This document shows, piece by piece, positions 1 through 8,808 of a DNA stretch of 64,000 nt. Position numbers and translations under genes: made by a program. The DNA is from CALBPI01 sp038531945. GTDB lineage: Bacteria > Pseudomonadota > Gammaproteobacteria > Steroidobacterales > Woeseiaceae. Location: NCBI GenBank assembly GCA_038531945.1, contig JBCBBH010000004.1:186001-250000 (forward strand), read 5' to 3'. The notes beneath the pieces are model-generated. The model was not told the origin of the DNA, ran no database searches, and saw only the letters and a program-made list of their open reading frames with translations. Numbering within the stretch: position 1 is the stretch's first letter; each line of letters opens with the position of its first letter.

Positions 1-75
1 GAACAGCCGAAGCAGACGCTCCTGCTCATCGATCGCCGAGGTTGTCGGGCCGATTTTATCTGTTGCAGCAACCAT
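1..75 (-). CDS. Start of an unidentified protein, cut by the window edge
   Basis: An ATG on the minus strand at 75 opens a frame that stays open for 25 codons to the window edge (MVAATDKIGPTTSAIDEQ...). It has a polar N-terminus and then a leucine-rich start of a helix. It reads in the same direction as the YqiB-like gene, about 110 bases downstream of it. In E. coli the gene after yqiB is cpdA (cAMP phosphodiesterase), but these residues do not contain the family's metal-binding motif, so that is only a contextual guess. No clear ribosome binding site is visible. Confidence 0.35.
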   Translation of the reverse strand, partial: MVAATDKIGPTTSAIDEQERLLRLF

Positions 76-187
76 GCTGAATAGTGAATCCGCTTCTGTG
101 CAAAAACCGTCACAATCGAAAGATTACACATAACGTGGTAGCAGCAGCCTTGATCTGCCGCACAGTTTCGGCATTTGGCCTGGCGGC

Positions 188-655
188 CTAGGAGAATCGG
201 TGGCCTACGTCGAGCAGATATTCCAGCCACTTGTTTAGCAGCATGTTCCGCTGCCAACGTGAATCCAGCGTCTCGCGGTGTGACGCCGCAATGTCGCGGA
301 GAATGTGGTGGCGATGCTGAGCGCTCATACTCATCACCTCGGCCAGGCGCCCATCGAAATATATCCTCAAGCGCAAATCCGGGTCCGCGATACTCGCCAC
401 TTCGCCGGATGCATTATCTTCTTCGAAGAGATAGGTCAGCCGGATCGTGAGTGTATAGCGAGTGCGTTCTTCGACGTTGACATGCAAGGGCAAGTCGCCG
501 TCACCGGCCTCCGAGACACGCGTTCCGCTCAGCTCATCCAGTTTCGGGAACAGATGCCAGAGTCGCAGAAAATTGCTTTCATAGACACTCATTAAACCCG
601 CAAAGCTGCGCGGCTTAACCTTGGTCTGTGGAACGATGAGACTATCGGAACTCAT
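188..655 (-). CDS. DUF1249 family protein (YqiB-like)
   Basis: This 155-residue protein resembles the DUF1249/YqiB family. Shared signs are an N-terminal helix of the type 'LMSVYESNFLRLWHLFP', a central stretch with 'ERTRYTLTIRLTYLF', a strand 'LRLRIYFDGRLAEVMS', and a C-terminal 'LLNKWLEYLLDVGH'. The length is close to E. coli YqiB (about 140). No catalytic motif, signal peptide or membrane segment is visible, and the family's function is unknown. In E. coli yqiB sits between nudF and cpdA. The ATG at 655 is the only sensible start. I see the family resemblance; no role is inferred. Confidence 0.75.
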   Translation of the reverse strand: MSSDSLIVPQTKVKPRSFAGLMSVYESNFLRLWHLFPKLDELSGTRVSEAGDGDLPLHVNVEERTRYTLTIRLTYLFEEDNASGEVASIADPDLRLRIYFDGRLAEVMSMSAQHRHHILRDIAASHRETLDSRWQRNMLLNKWLEYLLDVGHRFS

Positions 656-746
656 GTTTGCAGCTTATCACAGCTCTGATTCGAGCTTGCGCGCCGATTT
701 CACAAACGAATCACTTGGTTTAGAAGGACTTGACACAGCACACTCG

Positions 747-1571
747 TTAGGGCCTCACCCTTCGCTCAACCCCTGTTGCTTCCAGGATGCGACTGGCGAT
801 TTCCTCGATCGAAAATTCGGTTGTATCCACGTGGGGAATCCGATACTTCGAGAACAAGGCTGCGGCTGCGCGCAATTCGAAGTTCACCTGTTGCGCACTG
901 GCATACCGACCGGCCGCGCGTCGTTCGCGCCGAATTTGCTGTAGTCGTCGAGCATTGATGGTCAATCCAAACAACTTTCCGCGATGCTCCAGAAGCCGAG
1001 CGGGTAACACACCACTCTCAAATTCATCGTCGGTGATGGGATAATTCGCAGCGTAAACACCATACTGCAACGCCAAATAAAGGCATGTCGGGGTCTTACC
1101 CGAGCGCGAGACTCCGACCAGGATGACATCCGCCTGCTCGTAGTTGCGCGTTACGCCACCATCGTCGTTCGCCAACGCGTAATTCGTCGCCTCAATCCGC
1201 TTCATGTAGGTGTCGGTATCCGACATACCATGCGCCCTGCCGGCGGCATGCGACGCGGGTGCGTCGAGTTCCTGCTCGAGTGTGCCAACGAACGCATCGA
1301 AGATATCGAGATACAGACCGTTCGACTCGCGGATGATCTCCCGTAAGTCGTCATGCACCAGCGAGCTGAACACAATCGGCCGATACGCATCGCGTTCCGC
1401 GGCCTCATCGATCCGTCGCTTCAACTCGTCGGCGCGGGTGGGCGAGTCCACGAACGGCACGGTCACCTGCCGGAAATCTTCCCCTTTGAACTGTGTCATC
1501 AGACTGTGGCCCAGCGTTTCCGCGGTGACGCCGGTTTGGTCCGATATGAAAAATATGGTTCGACTAGCCAT
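747..1571 (-). CDS. ppsR: PEP synthase regulatory protein (bifunctional kinase/pyrophosphorylase)
   Basis: This 274-residue DUF299-family protein is known to switch PEP synthase off by ADP-dependent phosphorylation of a threonine next to its catalytic histidine, and on again by phosphate-dependent removal. The N-terminus 'ASRTIFFISDQTGVTAETLGHSL' and the nucleotide-binding loop 'GVSRSGKT' in the middle are diagnostic. It is divergent from ppsA, its target, with about 130 bases between the starts. That is the common gammaproteobacterial arrangement and supports ppsR over the Gram-positive PPDK regulator. The ATG at 1571 starts directly at the conserved N-terminus. Confidence 0.95.
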   Translation of the reverse strand: MASRTIFFISDQTGVTAETLGHSLMTQFKGEDFRQVTVPFVDSPTRADELKRRIDEAAERDAYRPIVFSSLVHDDLREIIRESNGLYLDIFDAFVGTLEQELDAPASHAAGRAHGMSDTDTYMKRIEATNYALANDDGGVTRNYEQADVILVGVSRSGKTPTCLYLALQYGVYAANYPITDDEFESGVLPARLLEHRGKLFGLTINARRLQQIRRERRAAGRYASAQQVNFELRAAAALFSKYRIPHVDTTEFSIEEIASRILEATGVERRVRP

Positions 1572-1661
1572 AACTGCTCCGCTGATCGATGCTTACCATA
1601 ACCCAGTTGAGGTCATTCCGGCTCAGAGATACGACCGGGAGCGTTGCGCATCCGTTCCGGC

Positions 1662-1667
1662 TATAAT
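1662..1667 (+). promoter_or_regulatory. Candidate -10 box upstream of ppsA
   Basis: A perfect TATAAT lies 36 bases before the ppsA start codon, inside the ppsR-ppsA divergent spacer. No convincing -35 hexamer is found at 16-18 bp spacing, so the promoter may need an activator. Confidence 0.5.
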
Positions 1668-1703
1668 GGCGGGCTTAAAACTCCACGGTAGCGAGGGACC
1701 AGC

Positions 1704-4067
1704 GTGAATCGTTTTGTCATCCCCTTTTCCGAGCTCGGCATGCATGATGTTGAGCGCGTCGGCGGTAAGAATGCCTCACTCGGCGAGATGATCAGCAACC
1801 TGCATGGCCTCGGCGTCACGGTTCCAGGCGGTTTTGCGACAACCGCGGAAGCCTACCGGGTGTTTTTGGCCGACAATGGCCTCGACAGCAAGATCGCCGA
1901 GCGACTCGATGGTCTGGACGTCGATGACATTGGCGCGCTGACTGCAGCCGGTGACGATATCCGTGGGTGGATCCGCAGCGCTCCCCTACCGCAGCAGCTT
2001 GAAAAAGACATGGCGGAAGCCTGGGAACACATGGCAGGCGGGAAAGACATCGCGGTCGCGGTACGCTCTTCGGCAACCGCGGAAGACTTGCCGGATGCAT
2101 CGTTCGCAGGCCAGCAAGAGACTTACCTGAATATACGCGGTCTGGATAACGTCATCGCAGCCATGCGTGACGTGTTCGCGTCGCTTTTCAATGATCGAGC
2201 GATCGCCTATCGCACCCACCAGGGCTACTCGCATGAGCAAGTGGCTCTGTCCGCCGGCATTCAACACATGGTACGCAGTGACCGTGGCTCCAGCGGCGTC
2301 ATGTTTACACTCGACACTGAATCAGGGTTTCGTGACCTCGTGTTCATCACTGCCTCTTGGGGGCTCGGCGAAACCGTCGTGCAGGGCGCCGTAAACCCGG
2401 ACGAGTTCTATGTATATAAGCCCGCGCTGCGCGATGGAAAAATGCCGATCATGCGCCGGAATCTTGGTAGCAAGGCGATCAAGATGGTGTTTTCCGAAGA
2501 CGCCCGGGCCGGAAAAAGCGTGCAGACGATCGATGTCGACAGCGCGCAACGCCGCGAATTCTCTATCACAGACGAAGATGTTCTGGAACTCGCCCGGCAT
2601 GCGCTGACGATCGAAGCACACTATGGCCGTCCGATGGATATCGAATGGGGCAAAGACGGCGATGACGGAAAAATCTACATCCTGCAGGCGAGACCGGAAA
2701 CGGTTCAGTCGCGCACCGGGAGGACATTGCAACGGTTCACACTGAAGAAGCGCTCCTCAGTTGTCGTCAGCGGCCGTAGCATTGGTCAGAAAATCGGCGC
2801 GGGCAAAGCCAAAGTCATTCGCGATGTCAGCGAAATGGCGCGGGTCCAGAGCGGTGATGTACTGGTCGCAGACATGACTGACCCCGACTGGGAACCCGTC
2901 ATGAAGAGAGCGGCAGCTATCGTAACGAATCGGGGTGGTCGTACCTGTCACGCAGCGATCATCGCGCGAGAACTGGGCATACCGGCAGTAGTCGGGTGCG
3001 GCGATGCGACGGACTTGATCGCCGACGGTGCCGAAGTCACTGTGTCGTGCGCCGAAGGCGATGAAGGCTTTATCTATGACGGCGTGCTGGAGTTTGAGAA
3101 ACACCAGATCGAGCTAGACTCACTGCCAGAGGTGCCCGTCAAGATCATGATGAATGTCGGCAACCCGGACCGGGCGTTCGACTTTGCATCGATTCCGCAT
3201 CGCGGCGTTGGACTCGCACGACTCGAGTTCATCATCAATCGTATGATCGGCGTTCACCCGCAGGCGCTGCTGGATTACCAGGACATCGACGAAGACACGC
3301 GCGAGATGATCGACGAGCAGATGGCCGGTTATTCAGATCCGCGAGAGTTTTTTATTAGCAAGCTCGCAGAGGGTGTCAGCTCGATTGCGGCCGCTTTCGC
3401 ACCCCACCCTGTGATCGTGAGATTATCGGACTTCAAATCGAACGAATACGCCAATCTTATCGGTGGAGAACTCTACGAGCCGAACGAGGAAAACCCGATG
3501 CTGGGCTTCCGCGGCGCGGCGCGCTATTTGGATCAGAACTTCCAGCCATGCTTCCAAATGGAGTGCGAAGCGATCAAGCGAGTTCGCAACGATATGGGGC
3601 TGACGAACGTCGAAGTCATGGTGCCGTTCGTTCGGACGGTCGCGCAGGCCAAAGAGGTGACGGAGCTGCTGGCACGCGAGGGGCTCGCGCGAGGTGAAAA
3701 CGGGCTGAGACTGATCATGATGTCTGAATTGCCGACCAACGCGTTGCTGGCTGATCAGTACCTGGATTATTTCGATGGCATGTCGATCGGCTCGAACGAC
3801 ATGACACAGCTGGCACTCGGGCTCGACCGCGATTCGGGCCTGATTGCAGATTTGTTCGATGAGCGTGACGAAGCGGTCAAGGCGCTCCTTGAACTCACCA
3901 TCAGCGCGTGCAAACGGCGCAATAAATACGTGGGCATCTGTGGTCAGGGACCATCGGACCATCCAGAGCTCGCCGCGTGGTTGCTGGAACAGGGCATAGA
4001 ATCTATGTCGCTAAACCCGGATACGGTTATCGAAACGTGGCTGTACCTGGCGGGTGAAAGCGTTTGA
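1704..4067 (+). CDS. ppsA: Phosphoenolpyruvate synthase
   Basis: This 787-residue enzyme converts pyruvate, ATP and water to PEP, AMP and phosphate, the first step of gluconeogenesis from three-carbon compounds. The N-terminal ATP-grasp region carries 'GGKNASLGEM' and 'VAVRSSATAEDLPDASFAG'. The swivelling phosphohistidine domain has 'GGRTCHAAIIARELGIPAVVG' with the catalytic His near residue 420 and the regulatory Thr two places before it. The C-terminal PEP-utilising barrel has 'VEVMVPFVRT' and 'GICGQGPSDHP'. The length matches the family (about 790). The start is a GTG, chosen because a GAGG ribosome binding site lies 7 bases upstream. It is divergent from its regulator ppsR. Confidence 0.97.
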   Translation: MNRFVIPFSELGMHDVERVGGKNASLGEMISNLHGLGVTVPGGFATTAEAYRVFLADNGLDSKIAERLDGLDVDDIGALTAAGDDIRGWIRSAPLPQQLEKDMAEAWEHMAGGKDIAVAVRSSATAEDLPDASFAGQQETYLNIRGLDNVIAAMRDVFASLFNDRAIAYRTHQGYSHEQVALSAGIQHMVRSDRGSSGVMFTLDTESGFRDLVFITASWGLGETVVQGAVNPDEFYVYKPALRDGKMPIMRRNLGSKAIKMVFSEDARAGKSVQTIDVDSAQRREFSITDEDVLELARHALTIEAHYGRPMDIEWGKDGDDGKIYILQARPETVQSRTGRTLQRFTLKKRSSVVVSGRSIGQKIGAGKAKVIRDVSEMARVQSGDVLVADMTDPDWEPVMKRAAAIVTNRGGRTCHAAIIARELGIPAVVGCGDATDLIADGAEVTVSCAEGDEGFIYDGVLEFEKHQIELDSLPEVPVKIMMNVGNPDRAFDFASIPHRGVGLARLEFIINRMIGVHPQALLDYQDIDEDTREMIDEQMAGYSDPREFFISKLAEGVSSIAAAFAPHPVIVRLSDFKSNEYANLIGGELYEPNEENPMLGFRGAARYLDQNFQPCFQMECEAIKRVRNDMGLTNVEVMVPFVRTVAQAKEVTELLAREGLARGENGLRLIMMSELPTNALLADQYLDYFDGMSIGSNDMTQLALGLDRDSGLIADLFDERDEAVKALLELTISACKRRNKYVGICGQGPSDHPELAAWLLEQGIESMSLNPDTVIETWLYLAGESV

Positions 4068-4085
4068 TGGCGTAGTCGTCAAGCA

Positions 4086-4111
4086 GGCGGTCTGAGCTGA
4101 TCCAGACCGCC
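4086..4111. terminator. Hairpin between convergent ppsA and SH3-anchor gene
   Basis: A perfect 9-bp inverted repeat, GGCGGTCTG/CAGACCGCC, flanks an 8-base loop (4095-4102). It lies in the 55-base gap between two convergent genes, where a bidirectional terminator is expected. Neither side is followed by a clear T-run, so intrinsic termination may be weak. Confidence 0.5.
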
Positions 4112-4122
4112 ACGACCCCCGG

Positions 4123-4818
4123 CTAGAGTAGATCGCCTGACCCGTACCCTCCCCGTTTACGGCGCCGCAAGCCCGGAAGGACCAGACCGAGAACGATGCC
4201 TAAAAGCAGCACCCCGGCGCCGACCACGAATCCATACAAGGCTTTTTGGCTGCGCAGGTCGGCATTCGACTGTTGAAGCCCTTGAAGTTCGATCTCCGTC
4301 TCTTGCAACGTCGTTCTGAGTGTCATGTTCTCGCGATCGATTGCGAGCACATTCGAGGCCTTTTGTTCGAGGTCCGCAAGAGCGGTTGATAGCCGCTGAT
4401 TCTCTTGCTCGAGTGCTCGCACGCGTTGCTGAGATGAGGCATTCGCGGTCCGTAGATCATCCAGCTCACGTCCCTGGTCGCCGCTCTCGCTGCGCAGCGA
4501 TGCCACTCTGCTCTGCAACTCGGAAAGCTGGCTTCGGGCCGCCGGGTCCGCCATCAAATATCGAGTGAGTACGTAGCCTTCGGTTGCGCTGGTCGTGAGT
4601 CGTACGCGGCTATAACCGGTGGCCGGGTCCTGCTCGAGGACTTCCAGCGGCGTACCTGACTCCAGCATACGAACGATCGCATTTTGCGTGCTGGGGCCGC
4701 GACGCATTGTGACTTCGAAAACGTCTGTAACGTAGCGACGACCGGTCGAGTCCTGTGCCGATGACGGAACTGTCAAAAGCAACAGCAAGAACGTGAGAAC
4801 TAAGGCAGTGTTTTTCAT
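4123..4818 (-). CDS. SH3-domain protein with coiled coil and C-terminal membrane anchor (YgiM-like)
   Basis: The 231 residues fall into clear parts. There is a signal peptide (about 1-21, 'LVLTFLLLLLTVPSSAQ') and a bacterial SH3 domain (about 27-90, 'YVTDVFEVTMRRGPSTQNAIVRML', 'GYSRVRLTTSATEGYVLTRYL'). A long heptad-rich coiled coil (about 95-185) and one membrane helix near 195-215 ('FVVGAGVLLLGIVLGLVLPG') follow, with a basic tail 'RRRKRG'. This is the architecture of the SH3-and-anchor family that includes E. coli YgiM. Such proteins are thought to sit at the periplasmic face of the inner membrane; substrate unknown. It is convergent with ppsA. Confidence 0.85.
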   Translation of the reverse strand: MKNTALVLTFLLLLLTVPSSAQDSTGRRYVTDVFEVTMRRGPSTQNAIVRMLESGTPLEVLEQDPATGYSRVRLTTSATEGYVLTRYLMADPAARSQLSELQSRVASLRSESGDQGRELDDLRTANASSQQRVRALEQENQRLSTALADLEQKASNVLAIDRENMTLRTTLQETEIELQGLQQSNADLRSQKALYGFVVGAGVLLLGIVLGLVLPGLRRRKRGGYGSGDLL

Positions 4819-4881
4819 GGGCGCGAGATTAAGCGGTCACATCGGATTTGTACACTGTCGGCAAGTGGCAACAGTGCACGC

Positions 4882-5283
4882 TCATGCCGACTCCATAGAC
4901 AAGTGGGCGAGTTGCGCCGCATGTCGTTCCCAGTTTTGGCCATCAAACGTCTGAATATCGACCTCGACGCTATCAGGCAGACTCAAGCAGGCAATATTGA
5001 CGCTGACACCATCGGGATTCGATCGCGGTCGATAGAACGATTTGACGCCACAGTGTTTGCAGAAAAGATGGCGCGCAACGCCGGTATTGAATCGGTATTC
5101 GGTCAAGTCGCCCTCACCCTGGACGAGGCGAAAGTGCGACTCAGGCACAATCACGCCGACAAAACCGGAGGCAATACAGATCGAGCAATTGCACGCATGT
5201 GCAACCGTACGCTCCGACAACTCAACTTCGAACCGAATAGCGCCGCAATGGCACCCTCCCACAACGGTTTGGGTCACGCTCAT
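4882..5283 (-). CDS. GFA/CENP-V family zinc protein
   Basis: This 133-residue protein belongs to the glutathione-dependent formaldehyde-activating (GFA) fold. It shows the expected cysteine pattern: 'GGCHCGAIRFE' near residue 10, 'ACNCSIC' near 32, and 'FCKHCGVKSFYRPRSNPDG' near 75-90. These cysteines bind two zinc ions in the family. Members vary in substrate, so the real reaction is unknown. The start ATG overlaps the stop of the upstream methyltransferase gene (ATGA) and has a GAGG site 5 bases before it, which shows translational coupling. It is the last gene of the orn-methyltransferase-GFA set. Confidence 0.85.
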   Translation of the reverse strand: MSVTQTVVGGCHCGAIRFEVELSERTVAHACNCSICIASGFVGVIVPESHFRLVQGEGDLTEYRFNTGVARHLFCKHCGVKSFYRPRSNPDGVSVNIACLSLPDSVEVDIQTFDGQNWERHAAQLAHLSMESA

Positions 5284-5918
5284 GAAACCTCGGGACTCGC
5301 ACGCAAAAAGACGAGCATCCGATTGTTCGCCGGCATGTGGTAGTGCACCTGTTCAAGCCAGTCGTTCGCAGCTGCAACGGCACGAACCTCGCCGATGTCG
5401 CGAATACCCATGCCGCTGCCTTCCGCCCGGAGTTGCTGATCGAAAACCGCGTTGCCTTCGCTTGTTGGTTCCCCGTTTTCGTGAAACGGACCGTAGACCA
5501 AAAAGCGGCTCTGCGGTTTGGAAAATCGTGCCGCCTGACGAAACAGCTCACAGACGTGCGACCACGACATGATGTGAAGCGTGTTGATTGTCAGCAACGA
5601 ATCAAACGGGACCGCGCGTGACCAGTCCCGCGCATCTGCGGCATCCAGCGTCACAGGCGCACGTATCCGGTTCCTATCGCCTGAGGTTTGGGCCCACCCC
5701 ATAATGCTCGTGACATCCGGAACCCGATCGCTTGGCTGCCAGATCAACGAGGAGAAACTATCGATCAAGTAGGCAGCGTGTTGCCCGGTCCCACTGCCCA
5801 CCTCAAGCAGTACACCCGCGTCATCGACCCATTCGCGAAGAACGGATCCGATCGCAGTCTGATTCCGCTCACATGCAGGCGAGGATCGCAACGGCGGATG
5901 ATCGGGATTGGAAACCAC
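5280..5918 (-). CDS. DUF938 class I SAM-dependent methyltransferase
   Basis: About 212 residues with an N-terminal 'SPACERNQTAIGSVLREW' and the SAM-binding glycine motif 'LLEVGSGTGQHAAYL' near residue 35, both typical of the DUF938 family. Later blocks 'NTLHIMSW', 'LVYGPFHENGE' and the C-terminal 'ANNRMLVFLR' also fit. The substrate is unknown. The frame is open further upstream inside orn, but I chose the GTG at 5918. It overlaps the orn stop by one base (TAGTG), and the conserved region begins soon after it. The downstream GFA gene overlaps by four bases. Confidence 0.8.
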   Translation of the reverse strand: MVSNPDHPPLRSSPACERNQTAIGSVLREWVDDAGVLLEVGSGTGQHAAYLIDSFSSLIWQPSDRVPDVTSIMGWAQTSGDRNRIRAPVTLDAADARDWSRAVPFDSLLTINTLHIMSWSHVCELFRQAARFSKPQSRFLVYGPFHENGEPTSEGNAVFDQQLRAEGSGMGIRDIGEVRAVAAANDWLEQVHYHMPANNRMLVFLRASPEVS

Positions 5919-6502
5919 TAGTTGATTTCCGAGGCTGCCATAAAGACATCGATCCCCGGCTGCAGCCAAAGCTCGCGGTAGTGACGCAGTTCGTCGATCG
6001 AATCACGAATATCTTCCAGCGCTAAATGCAGCCCTTGTTTCTTGAGGCCGCGACAGATTGTCGGCACCCACTGCTGCGCGAGAATCTTCAAGGTGCTGAC
6101 ATCCAGATTGCGGTAATGGAAGAACGCCTCCAACTCGGGCATATAGCGCGCAAGGAACCGCCGATCCTGACAAATACTATTGCCGCACATGGGCGAGCTA
6201 CCTTCACGCACCCACTCGCGGAGGAACGCGAGCGTCTCCGACTCCGCCTGTTTCTCGGTGTGCTGGCTCTCGCGCACTCGCTCGGTGAGACCAGAGCCTC
6301 CATGCTGGCGAGTATTCCACTCGTCCATTGCGTCCAGGCGCTCGTCCGTCTGATGCACGGCCAGCACCGGTCCGGAAGCGAGTTCGTTCAGGTCGTGATC
6401 GGTTACGATAGTCGCAATTTCGATGATTCGATCGCTTTCCGGGTCGAGCCCAGTCATTTCAAGATCGATCCAAATGAATCGGTTATGGGGAATTTCACTC
6501 AT
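5918..6502 (-). CDS. orn: Oligoribonuclease
   Basis: A DEDDh-family 3'-5' exonuclease that degrades 2-5 nt RNA fragments, including pGpG from c-di-GMP turnover, and is usually essential. It starts 'FIWIDLEMTGLDPESDRIIEIA', holding the first catalytic Asp and Glu. It continues with 'PMCGNSICQDRRFLARYMP' and ends with 'ALEDIRDSIDELRHYRE', the third motif with its His and Asp. With the ATG at 6502 it has 194 residues, close to the family size (about 181). An ATG at 6523 would add seven residues and cannot be excluded; neither has a clear ribosome site. It is divergent from rsgA, as in E. coli. Confidence 0.95.
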   Translation of the reverse strand: MSEIPHNRFIWIDLEMTGLDPESDRIIEIATIVTDHDLNELASGPVLAVHQTDERLDAMDEWNTRQHGGSGLTERVRESQHTEKQAESETLAFLREWVREGSSPMCGNSICQDRRFLARYMPELEAFFHYRNLDVSTLKILAQQWVPTICRGLKKQGLHLALEDIRDSIDELRHYRELWLQPGIDVFMAASEIN

Positions 6503-6555
6503 GCAAGCAAGTGTATCAGACATGTCTAGCTACGCCCGCCGAGCTGCCTGACCTG

Positions 6556-7467
6556 ATGACAAAGTTTGATTCCGCCAGATCGATGCGAGTCACCGCCACC
6601 TTCGGTGCTCGTTTCGAGCTTTGTGAATCTGATGATCACGCCGCACCGGTGGTACCTGCGCGCGCGAAAGGCAAACGTCTGCGCCCTGTGACGGGTGACT
6701 GGGTGCTCGCGCGCCCGTTGCCTGGCGAAACCGACTGGCAGGTCGAATCCGTGAAAACGCGCGAGAATGAATTGGCGCGAACCGACTCACGCGGACGTCG
6801 CGAAATTCTTGCCGCGAATGTGACACTGATGATCGTTGTTGTATCGAGCAGACCTCAGCCAGATTGGTTTGTCGCGGATAGGTACCTTGCAGCGGCGGAG
6901 TTGATGCCATCAAGAGCAGCGATTGTATGGAACAAGTCCGATCTCGGAGAAATGCCGGATGCCGTGCGAACATATCAGGCAATTGGCTACCCTGTGATTG
7001 AAACCAGCATTGTTAGCGCCGCGGGCATCGATGCTTTGCGTGAATTGATGCAGGGCGAGTCCTCTATTTTTGTCGGTTTGTCGGGCGTTGGTAAGTCGTC
7101 GTTGATCAACGCGCTAAGTGGCAGCGATTTACAAAAAACCAGTGCGATCTCCAGCGCAAACGACGAGGGACGCCACACTACCGTTGCCGCTCGTCTCTTG
7201 AACTTCCGCAACGGCGTGACCGTGATCGACTCTCCGGGTGTTCGCGACTTCGCGCCGGCACTCATCGAACCCGCTCGGGTGGCCCAGGGGTTCCGAGAGA
7301 TCGCCGAGGCTGCAGACCATTGTCGGTTTGCGGACTGTACCCACCGCGCCGAGCCAAACTGCGCAGTCAAAGCGGGGGTCGAATCGGGGAGCATCGATGA
7401 GCGGCGCTATAGAAGCTACCTAAGGTTGGCGCAACTGAACCGGCAGCTGGCGAGCCAGCGCTTCTAA
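6556..7467 (+). CDS. rsgA: Small ribosomal subunit biogenesis GTPase RsgA
   Basis: A circularly permuted GTPase that acts late in 30S subunit maturation. The motifs come in the permuted order: G4 'NKSD' first, then G1 'GLSGVGKSSLINAL', then G3 'DSPGVRDF'. An N-terminal OB domain precedes them ('VTGDWVLARPL'). The C-terminal zinc site is 'CRFADCTHRAEPNC'. I chose the ATG at 6556 (303 residues); ATGs at 6511 and 6583 are alternatives, and the 6511 start would abut orn. It is convergent with the HIT gene, overlapping by four bases. Confidence 0.93.
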   Translation: MTKFDSARSMRVTATFGARFELCESDDHAAPVVPARAKGKRLRPVTGDWVLARPLPGETDWQVESVKTRENELARTDSRGRREILAANVTLMIVVVSSRPQPDWFVADRYLAAAELMPSRAAIVWNKSDLGEMPDAVRTYQAIGYPVIETSIVSAAGIDALRELMQGESSIFVGLSGVGKSSLINALSGSDLQKTSAISSANDEGRHTTVAARLLNFRNGVTVIDSPGVRDFAPALIEPARVAQGFREIAEAADHCRFADCTHRAEPNCAVKAGVESGSIDERRYRSYLRLAQLNRQLASQRF

Positions 7468-7826
7468 CCGCTGTGACCGAAGCCCATCGGCATCTTGGCT
7501 CCGGCCAGCAGATGCATGTGTAAGTGATAGACGGTCTGGCCGCCGTTTTCGTTGCAGTTAATGATCAAGCGAAAGCCATCGTCAGCAAACGCCTCAGATT
7601 TGGCAAAGTCGCGGGCGGCAAGGAAAAGCTGCCCGACAAGTTCCGCCTGCGAATCCTGAATGTCATTCACCGTTGCAATATGCGGTTTCGGGACGAAGAG
7701 CACGTGTACCGGCGCCTGCGGGTTGATGTCACGAAATCCAAGCACATACTCGTTTTCGAATATTTTGTCGCACGGAATGCGACCGGCGATGATTTCGCAA
7801 AACAGACAATCGTCACGCTCCGACAT
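7464..7826 (-). CDS. HIT family purine nucleoside phosphoramidase (HinT-like)
   Basis: This 120-residue protein has the HIT signature 'HLHMHLLAG' near its C-terminus, with the catalytic middle His, and an N-terminal 'CLFCEIIAGRIPCDKIFE', typical of HinT proteins. HinT hydrolyses adenosine 5'-phosphoramidates and related adducts. The ATG shares one base with the recR stop (TAATG), so the gene is probably translationally coupled as the last member of dnaX-ybaB-recR-hinT. Confidence 0.9.
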   Translation of the reverse strand: MSERDDCLFCEIIAGRIPCDKIFENEYVLGFRDINPQAPVHVLFVPKPHIATVNDIQDSQAELVGQLFLAARDFAKSEAFADDGFRLIINCNENGGQTVYHLHMHLLAGAKMPMGFGHSG

Positions 7827-8440
7827 TAAGATCCTCCCGTCTGTCCGACACTACGACGCCCAACGAAAGCATGCGATAGCGTGCCACCATCAACGAACTC
7901 AAGCTCTCCGCCGACTGGCACGCCGTGTGCGATACGGCTGACAGCGACTCCGGTGGACATCGCAAGTTCGGTAACGAAGTGTGCCGTTGCATCTCCCTCG
8001 ACGGTCGGATTCGTTGCGATGATGACCTCTTCCAATGGCTCGGTTCGAATCCGCTGCGCCAGCAATTCCATGCCTAACTCTGACGGCCCGACGCCATCCA
8101 GCGGCGACAAATGCCCAAGCAACACAAAATAGCGGCCACGAAAACCGGTCGCCCCGTCGATCGCCAGAACATCTGCAGGCGACTCGACGACGCACAACAC
8201 GCGGTCATCGCGCGCCGGGTTAGCACAAATGGAACACAAGTCGTCCTCACAGTACATCCGGCAGCGACTGCAATGCCGAATCCCATCTGCCGATCGCGTG
8301 AGCGCGGCAGCTAATCTGCCAGCATCCGTTCTGTCGCCCTCCAACAACGCGAACGCCATCCGCTGCGCCGTCTTTTGTCCAACACCAGGCAGGCATCGAA
8401 GGGCGTCGATCAAATCGGTTAGTAACGGGGTGAAAGACAA
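7826..8440 (-). CDS. recR: Recombination mediator protein RecR
   Basis: A 204-residue RecFOR-pathway protein that helps load RecA onto gapped DNA. It shows the N-terminal helix-hairpin-helix 'LRCLPGVGQKTAQRMAF', a four-cysteine zinc finger 'CSRCRMYCEDDLCSIC' near residues 58-73, and a Toprim domain with 'VVESPADVLAID'. The C-terminus 'RIAHGVPVGGELEFVDGGTL' is the conserved Walker-B-like tail. The length is standard. It follows ybaB by 14 bases, the usual gammaproteobacterial order. Confidence 0.97.
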   Translation of the reverse strand: MSFTPLLTDLIDALRCLPGVGQKTAQRMAFALLEGDRTDAGRLAAALTRSADGIRHCSRCRMYCEDDLCSICANPARDDRVLCVVESPADVLAIDGATGFRGRYFVLLGHLSPLDGVGPSELGMELLAQRIRTEPLEEVIIATNPTVEGDATAHFVTELAMSTGVAVSRIAHGVPVGGELEFVDGGTLSHAFVGRRSVGQTGGS

Positions 8441-8454
8441 CTCGGAAGACTCCG

Positions 8455-8778
8455 CTAGAAAGGCAACTTCATGCCTGCCGGCAGATTCAAACCACCAGTG
8501 ATTTCGGCCATCTTCTCCTGCGTCGTTGCTTCCGCTTTGCGCAGCGCATCGTTGAAACCGGCGGCAATCACGTCTTCCAACATTTCGCGATCGTCGCCCA
8601 GAAGGGCATCATCGATTCGAATCGACTTCACAATATGTTTGCAAGTCATTGTTACAGATACTAGTCCAGCACCTGCTTCACCGACAACCTCCAAATCTGC
8701 CAGCTGTTCCTGCAGTTTTTCCATATTGCTCTGCATCTGTTTGGCTTGCTTGAGCATTTGCCCTATTCCGCCTTTCAT
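8455..8778 (-). CDS. ybaB: YbaB/EbfC family nucleoid-associated protein
   Basis: This 107-residue DNA-binding protein shows the family N-terminus 'KGGIGQMLKQAKQMQSNMEKLQEQLA', a core 'EAGAGLVSVTMTCKHIVKSIRID' and a C-terminal helix rich in Ala and Glu. It binds DNA as a dimer. The location between dnaX and recR is the conserved one and supports the call. Confidence 0.95.
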   Translation of the reverse strand: MKGGIGQMLKQAKQMQSNMEKLQEQLADLEVVGEAGAGLVSVTMTCKHIVKSIRIDDALLGDDREMLEDVIAAGFNDALRKAEATTQEKMAEITGGLNLPAGMKLPF

Positions 8779-8808
8779 CGCACGACTCCCAATCGATTCA
8801 ATCTCACG